Positions 55,346-64,000 of a stretch of DNA of 64,000 bases are shown here, in pieces. How positions within the stretch are numbered: the first letter of the stretch is position 1; each line of letters opens with the position of its first letter. The position numbers and the translations under genes were made by a program. Location: positions 62,001-126,000 of the forward strand of contig NZ_JAOCCU010000018.1 in assembly GCF_029840635.1 (NCBI RefSeq), written 5' to 3'. The notes beneath the pieces are model-generated. The model made no database searches. It worked only from the letters and a program-made list of their open reading frames with translations, and had not been told where the DNA came from. The DNA comes from Mitsuaria sp. GD03876. Lineage in GTDB: Bacteria > Pseudomonadota > Gammaproteobacteria > Burkholderiales > Burkholderiaceae_C.

Positions 55346-56278
55346 ATGACCGCGATCGCCTCCGCTTCCGGTTCCACCGTCTCGACCGTCCCTTCGGCGG
55401 TCGCGCCCGTCGCCTCGTCGGCCCCCGCCGCCATCCGCCATCGCACGGCGACGGTGCTCGGCCGCCAGGTCTTCTACCGCGAGGCCGGCGATCCGTCCCT
55501 GCCGACGCTGCTGCTGCTGCACGGCCTGCCGACCAGCAGCCGGATGTTCCTGCCGCTGATCCCGCTGTTGGCGGACCGCTTCCATGTGATCGCGCCGGAC
55601 TACATCGGCTTCGGCCACTCGGACGCGCCGTCGCCGAGCGAGTTCACCTACACCTTCGACCACCTGGCCGAGCACGTCGCCGGGCTGGTCGACGCGCTCG
55701 GCCTGACCGCGTACACGCTCTACATGCAGGACTACGGCGGCCCGATCGGCTACCGGCTCTTCACGCAGCGTCCGCACCAGGTGACCGGCTTCATCATCCA
55801 GAACGCCAATGCCTACGTCGAAGGCGTCGGCGACGAGGCCAAGACGGTGTTCGGCCCGCTGTGGCAGTCGCGCACCCCGGCCACCGAGGCCCCGGCCCGC
55901 GAGTTGATCAGCATGGCCGGCACGAAGTGGCACTGGCTGGTCGGCGTGAAGGATCCCGAGCTGATCGACCCGGACCACTGGATCGTCGACCAGGCGCTGC
56001 TGGACCGGCCCGGCATCCAGGACGCCAACGTCGACCTGCTGGCCAACTACCAGACCAACCTCGCGCTGTATCCGACCTGGCACGAGGCCTTCCGCCAGCA
56101 CCGGCCCAAGACGCTGATCGTCTGGGGCAAGAACGACCCGATCTTCATTCCGCCCGGCGCCCGCGCCTACCTGAACGACCTGCCCGACGCCAAGCTCGTC
56201 TGGCTGGACGGCGGCCACTTCGTGCTCGACGAGTTCGCGCCGCAGGTGGCGGCGGAGATCCGCGCCTTCTTCGGGTGA
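55346..56278 (+). CDS. Alpha/beta hydrolase, dehalogenase/epoxide hydrolase-like
   Basis: A 310-residue hydrolase. After a Ser/Ala/Val-rich N-terminal 30 residues the fold shows the oxyanion motif HGLPTSS (59-65), an aspartate nucleophile D129 in YMQDYGG (aspartate rather than serine, as in haloalkane dehalogenases, fluoroacetate dehalogenases and epoxide hydrolases), the acid in WGKNDPIF, and H291 (GGHFVLDEF). AAGGA precedes the ATG at 55346. The Ala-rich start could be a weak signal peptide. The substrate is unknown; a chlorinated or epoxide compound is suggested by the Asp nucleophile only. Confidence 0.86.
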   Translation: MTAIASASGSTVSTVPSAVAPVASSAPAAIRHRTATVLGRQVFYREAGDPSLPTLLLLHGLPTSSRMFLPLIPLLADRFHVIAPDYIGFGHSDAPSPSEFTYTFDHLAEHVAGLVDALGLTAYTLYMQDYGGPIGYRLFTQRPHQVTGFIIQNANAYVEGVGDEAKTVFGPLWQSRTPATEAPARELISMAGTKWHWLVGVKDPELIDPDHWIVDQALLDRPGIQDANVDLLANYQTNLALYPTWHEAFRQHRPKTLIVWGKNDPIFIPPGARAYLNDLPDAKLVWLDGGHFVLDEFAPQVAAEIRAFFG

Positions 56279-56324
56279 TCGGCTGATCGGTTGATCGGCC
56301 GGGCCGGCGGCGCGGACGGCCGGC

Positions 56325-57236
56325 TCAGCGCGGCATCGGCCGGGCGAATTCCTCGAGCCGCCGGCGGAGTTCGTCCCGCAGCTGCCGCAGCGCCGGCGTC
56401 AGTTGCGCGCGGCCCGGCACGATCAGGTGCAGCGGCGCGGGATCGCCGCGCCAATGCGGGTTCACATGGACCAACTGGCCGCTGGCGAGCTCCTGGGCCA
56501 CGTCCGGCCAGGACTTGTAGGCGATCCCCAGCCCCGCCAGCGCCCAGCGCTTGACGACCTCGCCGTCATCCGCGACCCGGCGGCCGTTCAGCGGCAGCGC
56601 CTCGGGGCGGCCGGCGATCTCCACCGGCCAGTGCGACGGCACCTCGCCGTCCATCAGGTAGCGCAGCGCCTCGTGGCGGGCCATGTCCTCGGGCGACGCC
56701 GGCATCCCGTGCAGCGCCAGGTAATGCGGCGCGGCGACCAGCACCCGGCGGCAGTCCGGTAACAGTGGCAGCGCGACCTGCGAGCCGCCCGCCGGCTGGC
56801 CGTAGCGGATCGCCGCGTCGACCGGACGCCGCAGCAGGTCGGTCAGCGGATCGCCGATCTGCAGCCGCAGGGTCAGCGCCGGATGGCGTTCCTGGAACTG
56901 CTCCAGCCACGGCAGCAGCACGTGCCGGCCCAGGTCCGACGGCAGGGTCAGGTGCAGCTCGCCGGCCAGCGCCTCTCGCCCGGCGATCGCCTCGTCGCGG
57001 CCCTCGGTCAGGGCGCGCAGCGCCGCGCGCGCATGCGGCAGGTAGCGCTGGCCTTCCCCCGAGAGCCGCAGGCTGCGGGTGCTGCGCACGAACAGCGAGA
57101 AACCCAGCTGTTCCTCCATCCGCTTGAGCGCGGCGCTGGCCGCGGCGGGCGACCAGTCCAGCGCCTTGGCAGCGGCGGTGAGGTTGCCGAGGTCGGCGAT
57201 GCGCACCAGCAGTTCGAGGTCGGCGATCCGGGTCAT
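56325..57236 (-). CDS. LysR-family transcriptional regulator
   Basis: A 303-residue LysR protein (helix-turn-helix: LELLVRIADLGNLTAAAKAL, AALKRMEEQLGFSLFVRSTR; effector domain with GELHLTLPSDLGRHVLLPWL). It is divergent from the SDR/Old Yellow Enzyme pair, with 97 bp between starts, and is their probable regulator. Many such LysR proteins respond to electrophiles that the Old Yellow Enzyme reduces. Confidence 0.92.
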   Translation of the reverse strand: MTRIADLELLVRIADLGNLTAAAKALDWSPAAASAALKRMEEQLGFSLFVRSTRSLRLSGEGQRYLPHARAALRALTEGRDEAIAGREALAGELHLTLPSDLGRHVLLPWLEQFQERHPALTLRLQIGDPLTDLLRRPVDAAIRYGQPAGGSQVALPLLPDCRRVLVAAPHYLALHGMPASPEDMARHEALRYLMDGEVPSHWPVEIAGRPEALPLNGRRVADDGEVVKRWALAGLGIAYKSWPDVAQELASGQLVHVNPHWRGDPAPLHLIVPGRAQLTPALRQLRDELRRRLEEFARPMPR

Positions 57237-57333
57237 TGTTCGATTTTCTTTGAAAAAGCTTCCGCCGGCAGCCGGTTCAATGGGCCGCGATGGGGTTTCA
57301 GACTTCGTTCATCAAACAGCCTGGAACACCCCC

Positions 57334-58041
57334 ATGAAACCTCCGAGCACCCCCACCGACCTCCGCAACCCCGCCTTCAGCGCCGAGACCGTCAGCGTCG
57401 TCGTCGGCGGCACCTCCGGCATCGGCCGCGCCGTGGCCAACGCGCTGCGCGCTCGGCCGGGCGAGGTCATCGCCGCCAGCCTGAACACCGGCCTGGACAT
57501 CACCGACGCGGCGGCCGTGGCCGCGTACTTCGACGGCCTCGGCCCGGTCGACCATGTCGTCGTCACCGCCGGGTCCCAGGCGCCGGGCGGTCCGGTCGCC
57601 GCGGTCGACCTGGACGCCGCCAAGGCCGCTTTCGACGTCAAGTTCTGGGGCGCGATCGCGGTGGCCCGGGCCGCGGCGCGGCACCTGCGCCCGGGCGGCA
57701 CGCTGACGCTGACCTCCGGTTTCCTGTCGCGCCGCGCGACGCCCGGCGCCTTCGTGAAGACGGCGATGAACGCGGCGCTGGAGGCCTCGGCCAAGCTGCT
57801 GGCGCGGGAGCTCGCGCCGCTGCGGGTCAACGTCGTCAGCCCCGGCCTGACCGACACCGAGGCCTACGCCGCGATGGCGCCCGAGGCGCGCGACGCGATG
57901 CTGGCCAAGGCGGCCGCGACGCTGCCCGCCGGCCGCGCGGGCCGGCCGCAGGACCTGGCCGCGGGCTACCTGTTCGTGATCGACAACCCCTTCGTCACCG
58001 GCGCCGTCATCGACATCGACGGCGGCGCGCTCATCCAGTGA
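57334..58041 (+). CDS. Short-chain dehydrogenase-like protein lacking the YxxxK motif
   Basis: A 235-residue Rossmann-fold protein. The cofactor motif is GGTSGIG (25-31), and NVVSPGLTDT and DGGALIQ are standard SDR C-terminal features. The catalytic serine position is kept (LTLTSGF, S128), but the usual Tyr-x-x-x-Lys is K142-T-A-M-N146. I recall a subgroup of SDR-like proteins with the same loss, so this may be typical of that subgroup and the chemistry may differ. It lies 17 bp before the Old Yellow Enzyme gene in one operon under the divergent LysR. Confidence 0.85.
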   Translation: MKPPSTPTDLRNPAFSAETVSVVVGGTSGIGRAVANALRARPGEVIAASLNTGLDITDAAAVAAYFDGLGPVDHVVVTAGSQAPGGPVAAVDLDAAKAAFDVKFWGAIAVARAAARHLRPGGTLTLTSGFLSRRATPGAFVKTAMNAALEASAKLLARELAPLRVNVVSPGLTDTEAYAAMAPEARDAMLAKAAATLPAGRAGRPQDLAAGYLFVIDNPFVTGAVIDIDGGALIQ

Positions 58042-58058
58042 TTGCCCGCGAGGACCCC

Positions 58059-59156
58059 ATGACCGACCTTTTCTCTCCCCTGACCCTGGGCCCGCTGACG
58101 CTGCCCAACCGCATCGTGATGGCGCCGATGACGCGCGCCCGCAGCAGCCAGCCCGGCAACGTGCCCAACGCGCTGATGGCCGCCTACTACGCCCAGCGCG
58201 CCAGCGCCGGCCTGATCGTCAGCGAGGCCACGCAGGTCTCGCCGCAGGGCCAGGGCTACAGCTTCACGCCGGGCATCCACGGCGACGAGCAGGTCGCGGG
58301 CTGGCGCCTCGTCACCGAGGCGGTGCACCGCGCCGGCGGCCGCATCGTGCTGCAGCTGTGGCACGTCGGCCGAATGTCGCATCCGGTCTTCCACGACGGC
58401 GGCCTGCCGGTGGCGCCGTCGGCGCTGTCGCCCGAGGCGCAGGTCTGGGTGGCCGACGAGCAGGGCGTCGGCCGCATGGTGGATTGCCCCACGCCGCGCG
58501 CGCTGACGCGCGAGGACATCGCCGGCGTCGTCGCCGACTTCCGGCGCGGCGCGGCCAATGCCATGCGGGCCGGCTTCGACGGCGTCGAGATCCATGGCGC
58601 CAACGGTTACCTGATCGACCAGTTCCTGCGCACCACCTCCAACCAGCGCGACGACGACTACGGCGGCTCGCGCGACAACCGGCTGCGCTTCCTGCGCGAG
58701 GTCGTCGACGCGGTCGCGGCCGAGATCGGTGCCGAGCGTGTCGGCGTGCGTCTGGCGCCCTTCATCACCGCCCGCAACATGGACTGCCCGGACATCATCC
58801 CGACCATCCTCCAGGCGGCGGAGGAACTGTCGGCGCGCGGCGTCGGTTACCTGCACCTGTCCGAGGCGGACTGGGACGACGCGCCGCAGATTCCCGAGGC
58901 CTTCCGTGTCGCGCTGCGCGAGCGCTTCGGCGGCCGCATCGTCGTGGCGGGCCGCTACGACGCCGCGCGGGCCCGGCCGCTGCTGGACGCGGGGCTGGTC
59001 GACCTGGTCGCGTTCGGGCGGCCCTTCATCGCCAACCCGGACCTGCCGGCCCGGCTGGCCGGTGGCCTGCCGCTGGCGGCCTTCGATGGCGCGACCCTCT
59101 TCGGCGGCACCGACCGGGGCTACAGCGACTACCCGCCCCTGGCCGCGGCGGCCTGA
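58059..59156 (+). CDS. Old Yellow Enzyme-family NADH:flavin oxidoreductase (N-ethylmaleimide reductase-like)
   Basis: A 365-residue FMN-dependent ene-reductase that reduces activated C=C bonds, nitro groups or electrophiles. The TIM barrel shows LPNRIVMAPMTRARSSQPGN, FMN/substrate motifs QLWHVGRMSHP, the active-site pair in VEIHGANGYLIDQFLRTTSN, and VAFGRPFIANPDLP. GAGGA precedes the ATG at 58059. Second gene of the SDR operon. Confidence 0.94.
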   Translation: MTDLFSPLTLGPLTLPNRIVMAPMTRARSSQPGNVPNALMAAYYAQRASAGLIVSEATQVSPQGQGYSFTPGIHGDEQVAGWRLVTEAVHRAGGRIVLQLWHVGRMSHPVFHDGGLPVAPSALSPEAQVWVADEQGVGRMVDCPTPRALTREDIAGVVADFRRGAANAMRAGFDGVEIHGANGYLIDQFLRTTSNQRDDDYGGSRDNRLRFLREVVDAVAAEIGAERVGVRLAPFITARNMDCPDIIPTILQAAEELSARGVGYLHLSEADWDDAPQIPEAFRVALRERFGGRIVVAGRYDAARARPLLDAGLVDLVAFGRPFIANPDLPARLAGGLPLAAFDGATLFGGTDRGYSDYPPLAAAA

Positions 59157-59190
59157 GCGGGCGCGCCGTCCGTGACGGAGTGGGCGCTTT

Positions 59191-59212
59191 CCCTCGCGCC
59201 GAGGCGCGAGGG
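59191..59212. terminator. Hairpin after the Old Yellow Enzyme gene
   Basis: Ten-base arms CCCTCGCGCC and GGCGCGAGGG with a 2-nt centre, extended outward by GCGCT/AGCGC. It lies 35 bp after the stop. No T tract, so a Rho-independent role is uncertain. Confidence 0.45.
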
Positions 59213-59328
59213 AGCGCTCCGCGGTTCAGACCGGGCCCGATCGGACGATGTAGAGTGCGAGCCGCCCGCGTTACAAATTTCAGACATTCCCGGCGCGGCT
59301 GGCTCTTCCTCCGCTCATCGCGCCTGTC

Positions 59329-60465
59329 ATGCGTGTCTGTTCACTGTCATCGGTCAAGAACCGGATCGTCCTCGGTCAGCCGCTCGCCTTCAGCGTGCGC
59401 GACACCGACCGGACGCTGCTGCTCGCGCGCGGACAGGTCATCGCGGACGAGGAACAGCTCAACGCGCTGATGCGCCGCGGGGCGCTGGTGGAGGTCCACG
59501 AGCTGACCGAGGCGGTGCGCCAGCCGGGACGACCGGCCTCCGCCGCCTACCTGCGCGACCGCCTGCCCGAGGAATGGAACCGTGGGCTGCAGGACGTGCG
59601 CAACGCGCTGTCCGCGACGCCGGACCGCCTGGCCGACGCGCTCGACGGCGCGACGACGCTGCTGATGTCGCTGATCGACAGCTCGCCGGAGATGGCCCTC
59701 GCGCAGGTGGTCCGACAGCCTGAATCGAGTGGCGGCCACTACGGCGTCACCCATTCCTTGCATGCGGCGACGGCCTGCCACGCGGCGGCGCGCTACCTGG
59801 GCTGGGGTCCGGAGGACCAGCGGCTGGCCTTCCAGGCGGCGCTGACGATGAACCTGGGCATGCTGGACCTGCAGGCGCGGTTGTCCAGCCAGGTCTCGCC
59901 GCTGACCTCGATGCAGCGCGAGGCGATCAACGACCACCCGATCCGCAGCGTCGAGATGCTGGATGCGGCGGGCATCACCGAGCGGGACTGGCTCGAGGCG
60001 GTGCTGCAGCACCATGAGACGCCGGATGGGCGCGGTTATCCGCACGGCATCAGCGACATCGGCGAGCTGGCCGAGATGCTGCGTTACGCGGACGTCTACA
60101 CGGCGCGGCTGAGCAGCCGCGCGAACCGGCCGGCGATGAGCGCGGCGCAGGCGGGGCGCGAGCTGCACCAGATGGCCGCGCAGAGTCCGCTGGCGGCCGC
60201 GTTGATAAAGGCCTTCGGCATCTTCCCGCCGGGCAGCCTGGTGCGGCTGGCCAGTGGCGAGGTGGGGCTGGTGGTGCGCAACGGCGAGAAGGCGCATCGA
60301 CCGATGGTGTCGGCCTTGACCAATGCCAACGGCGAGCCGCGGCAGATGCCGGTGCTGCGCGACAGCAGTCGCGACGACCATGCCGTGGTGGCGCTGCTCC
60401 CCGCGCACGCCTCCCCGATCCGCCTTTCGGACGAACGCATCGCGACCCTGATCGCAGGCGCCTGA
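59329..60465 (+). CDS. HD-GYP-related protein with degenerate HD motif
   Basis: A 378-residue protein of the c-di-GMP phosphodiesterase HD-GYP superfamily. An N-terminal domain (about 1-110) is followed by an HD-GYP-like domain (about 135-290) that keeps H142, NDHPIRSVEML and HHETPDGRGYPHG (HHE 228-230, GYP 236-238). At the place of the metal-binding HD dipeptide it has M174-N175 (AALTMNLGML), so hydrolysis is probably lost. It may bind c-di-GMP or a protein partner instead. The ATG at 59329 has no clear Shine-Dalgarno. It is monocistronic. It is notable in a window that also carries two active-looking diguanylate cyclases. Confidence 0.82.
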   Translation: MRVCSLSSVKNRIVLGQPLAFSVRDTDRTLLLARGQVIADEEQLNALMRRGALVEVHELTEAVRQPGRPASAAYLRDRLPEEWNRGLQDVRNALSATPDRLADALDGATTLLMSLIDSSPEMALAQVVRQPESSGGHYGVTHSLHAATACHAAARYLGWGPEDQRLAFQAALTMNLGMLDLQARLSSQVSPLTSMQREAINDHPIRSVEMLDAAGITERDWLEAVLQHHETPDGRGYPHGISDIGELAEMLRYADVYTARLSSRANRPAMSAAQAGRELHQMAAQSPLAAALIKAFGIFPPGSLVRLASGEVGLVVRNGEKAHRPMVSALTNANGEPRQMPVLRDSSRDDHAVVALLPAHASPIRLSDERIATLIAGA

Positions 60466-60614
60466 CCCCGCCCGATCCGCGCCGCCGCCCGCCCTCCACA
60501 AAGCCTTGCATCCCGGGCCCACAAATCCATCACTCCCGCTCCACAGAGCCTTTCTTCCAGTAAACCTCTGACACCCCCTCCCCGCGCAGACTCCGCCGCT
60601 TTCGATCACGGGGG

Positions 60615-61406
60615 ATGCGAGTGGTGCGCGAGGTTGAATTGAAGTCGGGATGTTGGCGCGCGATGGTCGTGCCGGATCGGGGGGGTCGATTGCGTTGGCT
60701 GGGGGAGGTGGGCCCGGACGGCCGGCAGCCGTGGTTGCGGCCGTTGACGAACGAGCGGGGCCTCCTGGTGGGTGGAGGCGGGGTGAGACTGGCGGCGCCG
60801 GGCCATGTGACGGAGGAGATGGCGCGGCAGGTGCCCGATCCGCGGGTGTTCGACGCGATCTGGCAGGTGACGCAGCAGGCGCCGGACCGGGTGACGCTGA
60901 TGCTGCATCCGGGCGCCGCGTCGCCGGGGCGCTGGGGGTTTCAAGCCAGCCAGACGCTGCATCTGGACGAGCACCGCCTCGACTGGGAGTTGTCGGTGCG
61001 CAACCTGAGCCGGATGCCGATGCCGGCTCGCCTGGGCTGGTTGCTGCAGTTCCCGGAGGACTTCGCCGAGGCCCTGTGGCTGGACGACACGCTGGAAGCG
61101 GTGCGTCAGCTGCCGCGCGGGCAGTCGGTGGTCCGGGATCCGTGGTGCGGTTTGGCATCGCTGAACGGCGAGGCGGGTCGGCTGGTGCTGCTGCGCGGCG
61201 ATGCGCCGCTGGACACGCTGCACGTGGAGCGCCACCCGTCGCGCGCCTGGCTGCAGTTGCGGCTGATGACGCCCGACACCACGCGGCTGACGCCGCTGGC
61301 GCGCGGCGAGGAGCTGACGCTGCGCCTGACGATCGACCTGCTGGCCTCCCGCATCCCGCCGCCCACGGTGCGCCAGGACAAGCCGGCGGACCCGCCGATC
61401 CTGTGA
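60615..61406 (+). CDS. Unrecognised protein, possibly galactose-mutarotase-like fold
   Basis: A 263-residue cytoplasmic-looking protein. The middle segment (WGFQASQTLHLDEHRLDWEL then SVRNLSRMPMPARLGWLLQF) has the rhythm of the beta-sandwich of aldose 1-epimerases: an extended strand, then a NxxxxPxPxxxG turn. However, I cannot place the catalytic His/Glu, so this is a weak suggestion. The ATG at 60615 follows GGGGG. It lies 83 bp before the SulP gene on the same strand. The codon composition fits a real gene. Confidence 0.6.
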   Translation: MRVVREVELKSGCWRAMVVPDRGGRLRWLGEVGPDGRQPWLRPLTNERGLLVGGGGVRLAAPGHVTEEMARQVPDPRVFDAIWQVTQQAPDRVTLMLHPGAASPGRWGFQASQTLHLDEHRLDWELSVRNLSRMPMPARLGWLLQFPEDFAEALWLDDTLEAVRQLPRGQSVVRDPWCGLASLNGEAGRLVLLRGDAPLDTLHVERHPSRAWLQLRLMTPDTTRLTPLARGEELTLRLTIDLLASRIPPPTVRQDKPADPPIL

Positions 61407-61489
61407 ACCGGGGCGTCGCCAGGGCGCACGGCGCGTCCGGGGCGGCCCCTATACTGCCGCGCGCCCTGCCGCCGCGGCGCCCCCCACCC

Positions 61490-63133
61490 ATGCCGACGTT
61501 GCCGTCCCTCGCCGCCCTGCGGCCCTACCTGCGCGACGCCCTGCGCGACGACCTCGTCGCCGCCGTGGTGGTCAGCGTCCTGTTGATTCCGCAAAGCCTG
61601 GCCTACGCGATGCTCGCCGGCCTGCCGCCGCAGGTCGGGCTCTACGCCAGCCTGCTGCCGCCGCTGTTCTACGCGGCGCTGGGCTCCAGTCCCTACCTGA
61701 ATATCGGCCCGGTCGCGGTGCTGGCGCTGATGATCATGCAGACGCTGCAGCTCGCGCCCGCCGGCGTCAGTCCGAGCGAGGCGGCCTTGGTGCTGGCGGC
61801 CGAGGTCGGCCTGTTCCTCGGCGCCGCCGCGCTGCTGCGGCTGCATGCGCTGGCGGCGCTGCTGTCGGTGCCGGTGCTGCATGGCTTCGAATCGGGCGCG
61901 ACGCTCGCGATCGCCGCGAGCCAGTTGCCGGTGCTGATCGGCTCCTCGGCCAGCGGCGGCACCTGGACCGACCTGGGCCGCTCGATGGTGGCGCGGGGCT
62001 TCGACTGGCACGGCATCGCCGCGCTGTTCGGCATCGCCTCGCTGCTCGCGCTGGTCGCGGTGCGGCGGCTGCCGAAGGGCTTCGTCTCGCGCGTGGCACC
62101 GCTGGCGGTGCTGCTGGCGGGCATCGCCGTCGCCTGGGGCTGGGATCCGCAAGACCTGCCGCGCGTCGGCGAGCTGCCGCCGCTGGCGCTGGTCTTCACG
62201 CTGCCGCGGCTCGACGCCGAGCTCTGGACCGCGATGCTCCCCGGCGCGGCGCTGATCGGGCTGCTCGGGTACGTCTCCAGCCTGGCGGTCGCGGAGTCGC
62301 TCGCGCGCCGCGTCGGCCAGCGCGTCGACGCCCGGCGCGAGTTGATGGGTCTGGCGGGCGCCAACCTGGCCGCGGCGCTGTCGGGCGGGATGCCGTCGGC
62401 CGCCAGCTTCTCCCGCAGCGTCCTGATGAGCGACGCCGGCAGCCGCACCCGGATGACCGGCGTCTTCGTCGCCGGGCTGATGGGCCTGACGTTGCTGACG
62501 CTGTCGCCGCTGTTGGCCTGGGTGCCCAAGCCGGTGCTGGCCGCCAGCATCATGGTCGCGGTGCTGTCGGGGCTGAAGTTCGGGCCGTATGCCGATGCCT
62601 GGCGCTACGACCGCGGCGAGGCGCTGCTGATGGCGGCGGTCACGCTGCTGGTGATGTTCGTCGGCATCACCGCCGCGCTGGGGCTGGGCGTGGCCGGCGC
62701 CATCGCGCTGCTGCTGCAGCGCAGCGCGCGGCCGCATGTCGCGCTGATCGGCCGCATCGCGGGGACCGAGCATTACCGCAACGTCGAGCGCCACCAGGTC
62801 GAGCTCGACCCGCTGGTGCTCGGGCTGCGCATCGACGAGAGCCTGCTGTTCCTCAACGGGCGCAGCCTGGCGGACGTGGTGCAGGCCCATCTGGACACGC
62901 ATCCCGCGACGCGGCGCGTGCTGCTGCAGATGTCGCCGGTCAACAGCATCGACTTCAGCGGCTTGAGCGCGCTCAGGGAGCTGCATGAGACGCTGGAGCG
63001 CCAGGGCCGGCGGCTGGACCTCAGCGAGGTCAAGGGGCCGGTGCTGGACCGGCTCAAGGACAGCGGGTGGGAGACGTGGTTCCGCGGGCGGGTGTACCTC
63101 TCCCACCACCTGGGGATGCAGGACCGGGACTGA
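61490..63133 (+). CDS. SulP-family inorganic anion transporter with STAS domain
   Basis: A 547-residue membrane transporter for sulfate, bicarbonate or a dicarboxylate. About 10-14 helices (about 20-410) include the family motifs VVVSVLLIPQSLAYAMLAGL, PPQVGLYASLLPPLFYAALG and GGMPSAASFSRSVLMSDAGS. A C-terminal STAS domain (about 430-545) follows, with QMSPVNSIDFSGLSALRELH including the usual Ser. The ATG at 61490 is inside a long open frame; it is chosen by the family N-terminus. It ends 6 bp before the convergent kgtP stop. Confidence 0.92.
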   Translation: MPTLPSLAALRPYLRDALRDDLVAAVVVSVLLIPQSLAYAMLAGLPPQVGLYASLLPPLFYAALGSSPYLNIGPVAVLALMIMQTLQLAPAGVSPSEAALVLAAEVGLFLGAAALLRLHALAALLSVPVLHGFESGATLAIAASQLPVLIGSSASGGTWTDLGRSMVARGFDWHGIAALFGIASLLALVAVRRLPKGFVSRVAPLAVLLAGIAVAWGWDPQDLPRVGELPPLALVFTLPRLDAELWTAMLPGAALIGLLGYVSSLAVAESLARRVGQRVDARRELMGLAGANLAAALSGGMPSAASFSRSVLMSDAGSRTRMTGVFVAGLMGLTLLTLSPLLAWVPKPVLAASIMVAVLSGLKFGPYADAWRYDRGEALLMAAVTLLVMFVGITAALGLGVAGAIALLLQRSARPHVALIGRIAGTEHYRNVERHQVELDPLVLGLRIDESLLFLNGRSLADVVQAHLDTHPATRRVLLQMSPVNSIDFSGLSALRELHETLERQGRRLDLSEVKGPVLDRLKDSGWETWFRGRVYLSHHLGMQDRD

Positions 63134-63139
63134 CGGGGG

Positions 63140-64000
63140 TCAATGCACGTCGTTCAGGTGGCCGTGCCGGCGCAGGTCCGGCATCAGGAAGCAGACCAGG
63201 AACGCGAAGAAGCACATCACCGACACGTAGACGTAGAAGGCGCTTTCGACGTTCGCCGCCTTCAGGCTCAGCGCGACGTACTCCGCCGAGCCGCCGAAGA
63301 TCGCGTTCCCGATCGCATAGGACAGCCCGACGCCCAGCGCGCGGATCTCCGGCGGGAACATCTCCGCCTTGATCAGCCCGCCGATCGAGGTGTACAGCGA
63401 CACGATCGCCATCGCCACGATGATCAGCCCGAACGCCGCGTACGGGCTCTGCACGCCCTTGAGCGCCGTCAGGATCGGCCAGGTGCCCAGCGCCCCGAGC
63501 ACGCCGAACCACAGCATCGACGTGCGCCGCCCGATCCGGTCCGACAAGGCGCCGAACAGCGGCTGCATGCACATGTAGACGAACAGCGCCGCCGTCATCA
63601 CCGTGCTGGCCACCTTCTTGTCCATGCCCACGCTCAGCACCAGGTACTTCTGCATGTAGGTCGTGTACGTGTAGAAGGCCAGCGATCCGCCGGCGGTGAA
63701 GCCCAGCACGATCAGGAACGCCTTCGTGTGCTTGGCGAAGAGCTCCCGCATCGAGCCCGATTCCTTGCGGTCGAGCTGGTCCGCCTTGGCCGTCTCCGCC
63801 AGCGAGCGGCGCAGGTAGAAGGCGATCACCGCGGTCGCCGCGCCGGCCATGAACGGGATGCGCCAGCCCCAGTCGTGCATCTGCGCGTCGGTCAGCGTCT
63901 GCTCCAGGATCGCCACCACCAGCACCGCCAGCAGCTGCCCGCCGATCAGCGTCACGTACTGGAACGACGCGTAGAAGCCGCGCTGGCCGCGCAGCGCCAC
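63140..64000 (-). CDS. kgtP: Alpha-ketoglutarate permease (MFS, MHS family), 3' part only
   Basis: The C-terminal 286 codons of an MFS proton symporter; about 145 N-terminal residues lie beyond the right edge. The sequence is strikingly like E. coli Kgt[65 protein letters not shown] and [20 protein letters not shown]. It takes up 2-oxoglutarate or a related dicarboxylate. The apparent Met at the window edge is an internal GTG, not the true start. It ends [11 protein letters not shown], convergent with the SulP gene. Confidence 0.9.
   Translation of the reverse strand: MALRGQRGFYASFQYVTLIGGQLLAVLVVAILEQTLTDAQMHDWGWRIPFMAGAATAVIAFYLRRSLAETAKADQLDRKESGSMRELFAKHTKAFLIVLGFTAGGSLAFYTYTTYMQKYLVLSVGMDKKVASTVMTAALFVYMCMQPLFGALSDRIGRRTSMLWFGVLGALGTWPILTALKGVQSPYAAFGLIIVAMAIVSLYTSIGGLIKAEMFPPEIRALGVGLSYAIGNAIFGGSAEYVALSLKAANVESAFYVYVSVMCFFAFLVCFLMPDLRRHGHLNDVH

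Overview
The window is a high-GC chromosomal segment of a betaproteobacterium, most likely a member of the Burkholderiales near Roseateles/Mitsuaria/Pelomonas. I infer this from several features together: a Bug/TctC-type solute-binding protein, tandem GGDEF proteins with TPR-like sensors, a CadR-type regulator beside a metal ATPase, a DUF2214 protein, a KgtP-type symporter, and codon use almost saturated for G/C at third positions. No rRNA, tRNA, insertion sequence, integrase, phage gene or CRISPR array was seen.

Layout. 1-4.4 kb: 5' end of an EamA exporter divergent from an Lrp regulator, a TonB-dependent receptor (TBDR), and exonuclease III. 4.6-11.2 kb: an orphan Bug protein, then an operon of a uracil/xanthine permease and two diguanylate cyclases with 2-nt and 4-nt junctions. 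11.3-13.6 kb: a TetR regulator with matching palindromes on both sides, and an SPFH/ribbon-helix-helix pair with a palindromic promoter element. 13.7-18.9 kb: DsbA, a SPOR protein overlapping argS, a Ser/Thr kinase fused to a cyclic-nucleotide-binding domain, and PsiF. 18.9-22.8 kb: DUF2214 and LysR genes divergent from malate synthase G. 23-34 kb: three large related TBDRs around an S9 peptidase, which looks like a peptide or peptide-like nutrient uptake locus. 34-40.4 kb: a geranylgeranyl-reductase-like flavoprotein with a class II amidotransferase, then a LytS/LytTR two-component system overlapping a large secreted alpha/beta hydrolase. 40.4-46.4 kb: an RND tripartite pump operon with a palindrome over its promoter. 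46.8-49.3 kb: two Sel1-like paralogues flanking an unrecognised exported CxxCH protein, with lower GC in places. 49.4-54.2 kb: a POT peptide transporter starting at TTG, a His/Asp-rich CadA-type ATPase and a divergent CadR-like regulator. 54.3-59.2 kb: two LysR genes, each divergent from small-molecule enzymes (alpha/beta hydrolase; SDR plus Old Yellow Enzyme). 59.3-64 kb: a degenerate HD-GYP protein, an unrecognised protein, a SulP transporter, and the 3' part of kgtP.

The most interesting unexplained structure is a pair of intergenic inverted-repeat elements (4488-4561 and 36095-36181). Their 36-37 nt loops are alike when one is read on the opposite strand. Their arms differ in sequence, yet each arm pairs almost perfectly with its partner, which is the signature of a dispersed, covarying RNA or cruciform element. 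Other leads are an intrinsic terminator inside the leader of the third clustered TBDR, paired GCACG-N2-CGTGC sites around tetR, a CadR-like regulator that appears to lack one metal-ligand cysteine, and an HD-GYP domain that has lost HD but kept GYP. Everything here is read by eye. Family assignments rest on recognised motifs and remembered family sequences, not on searches.
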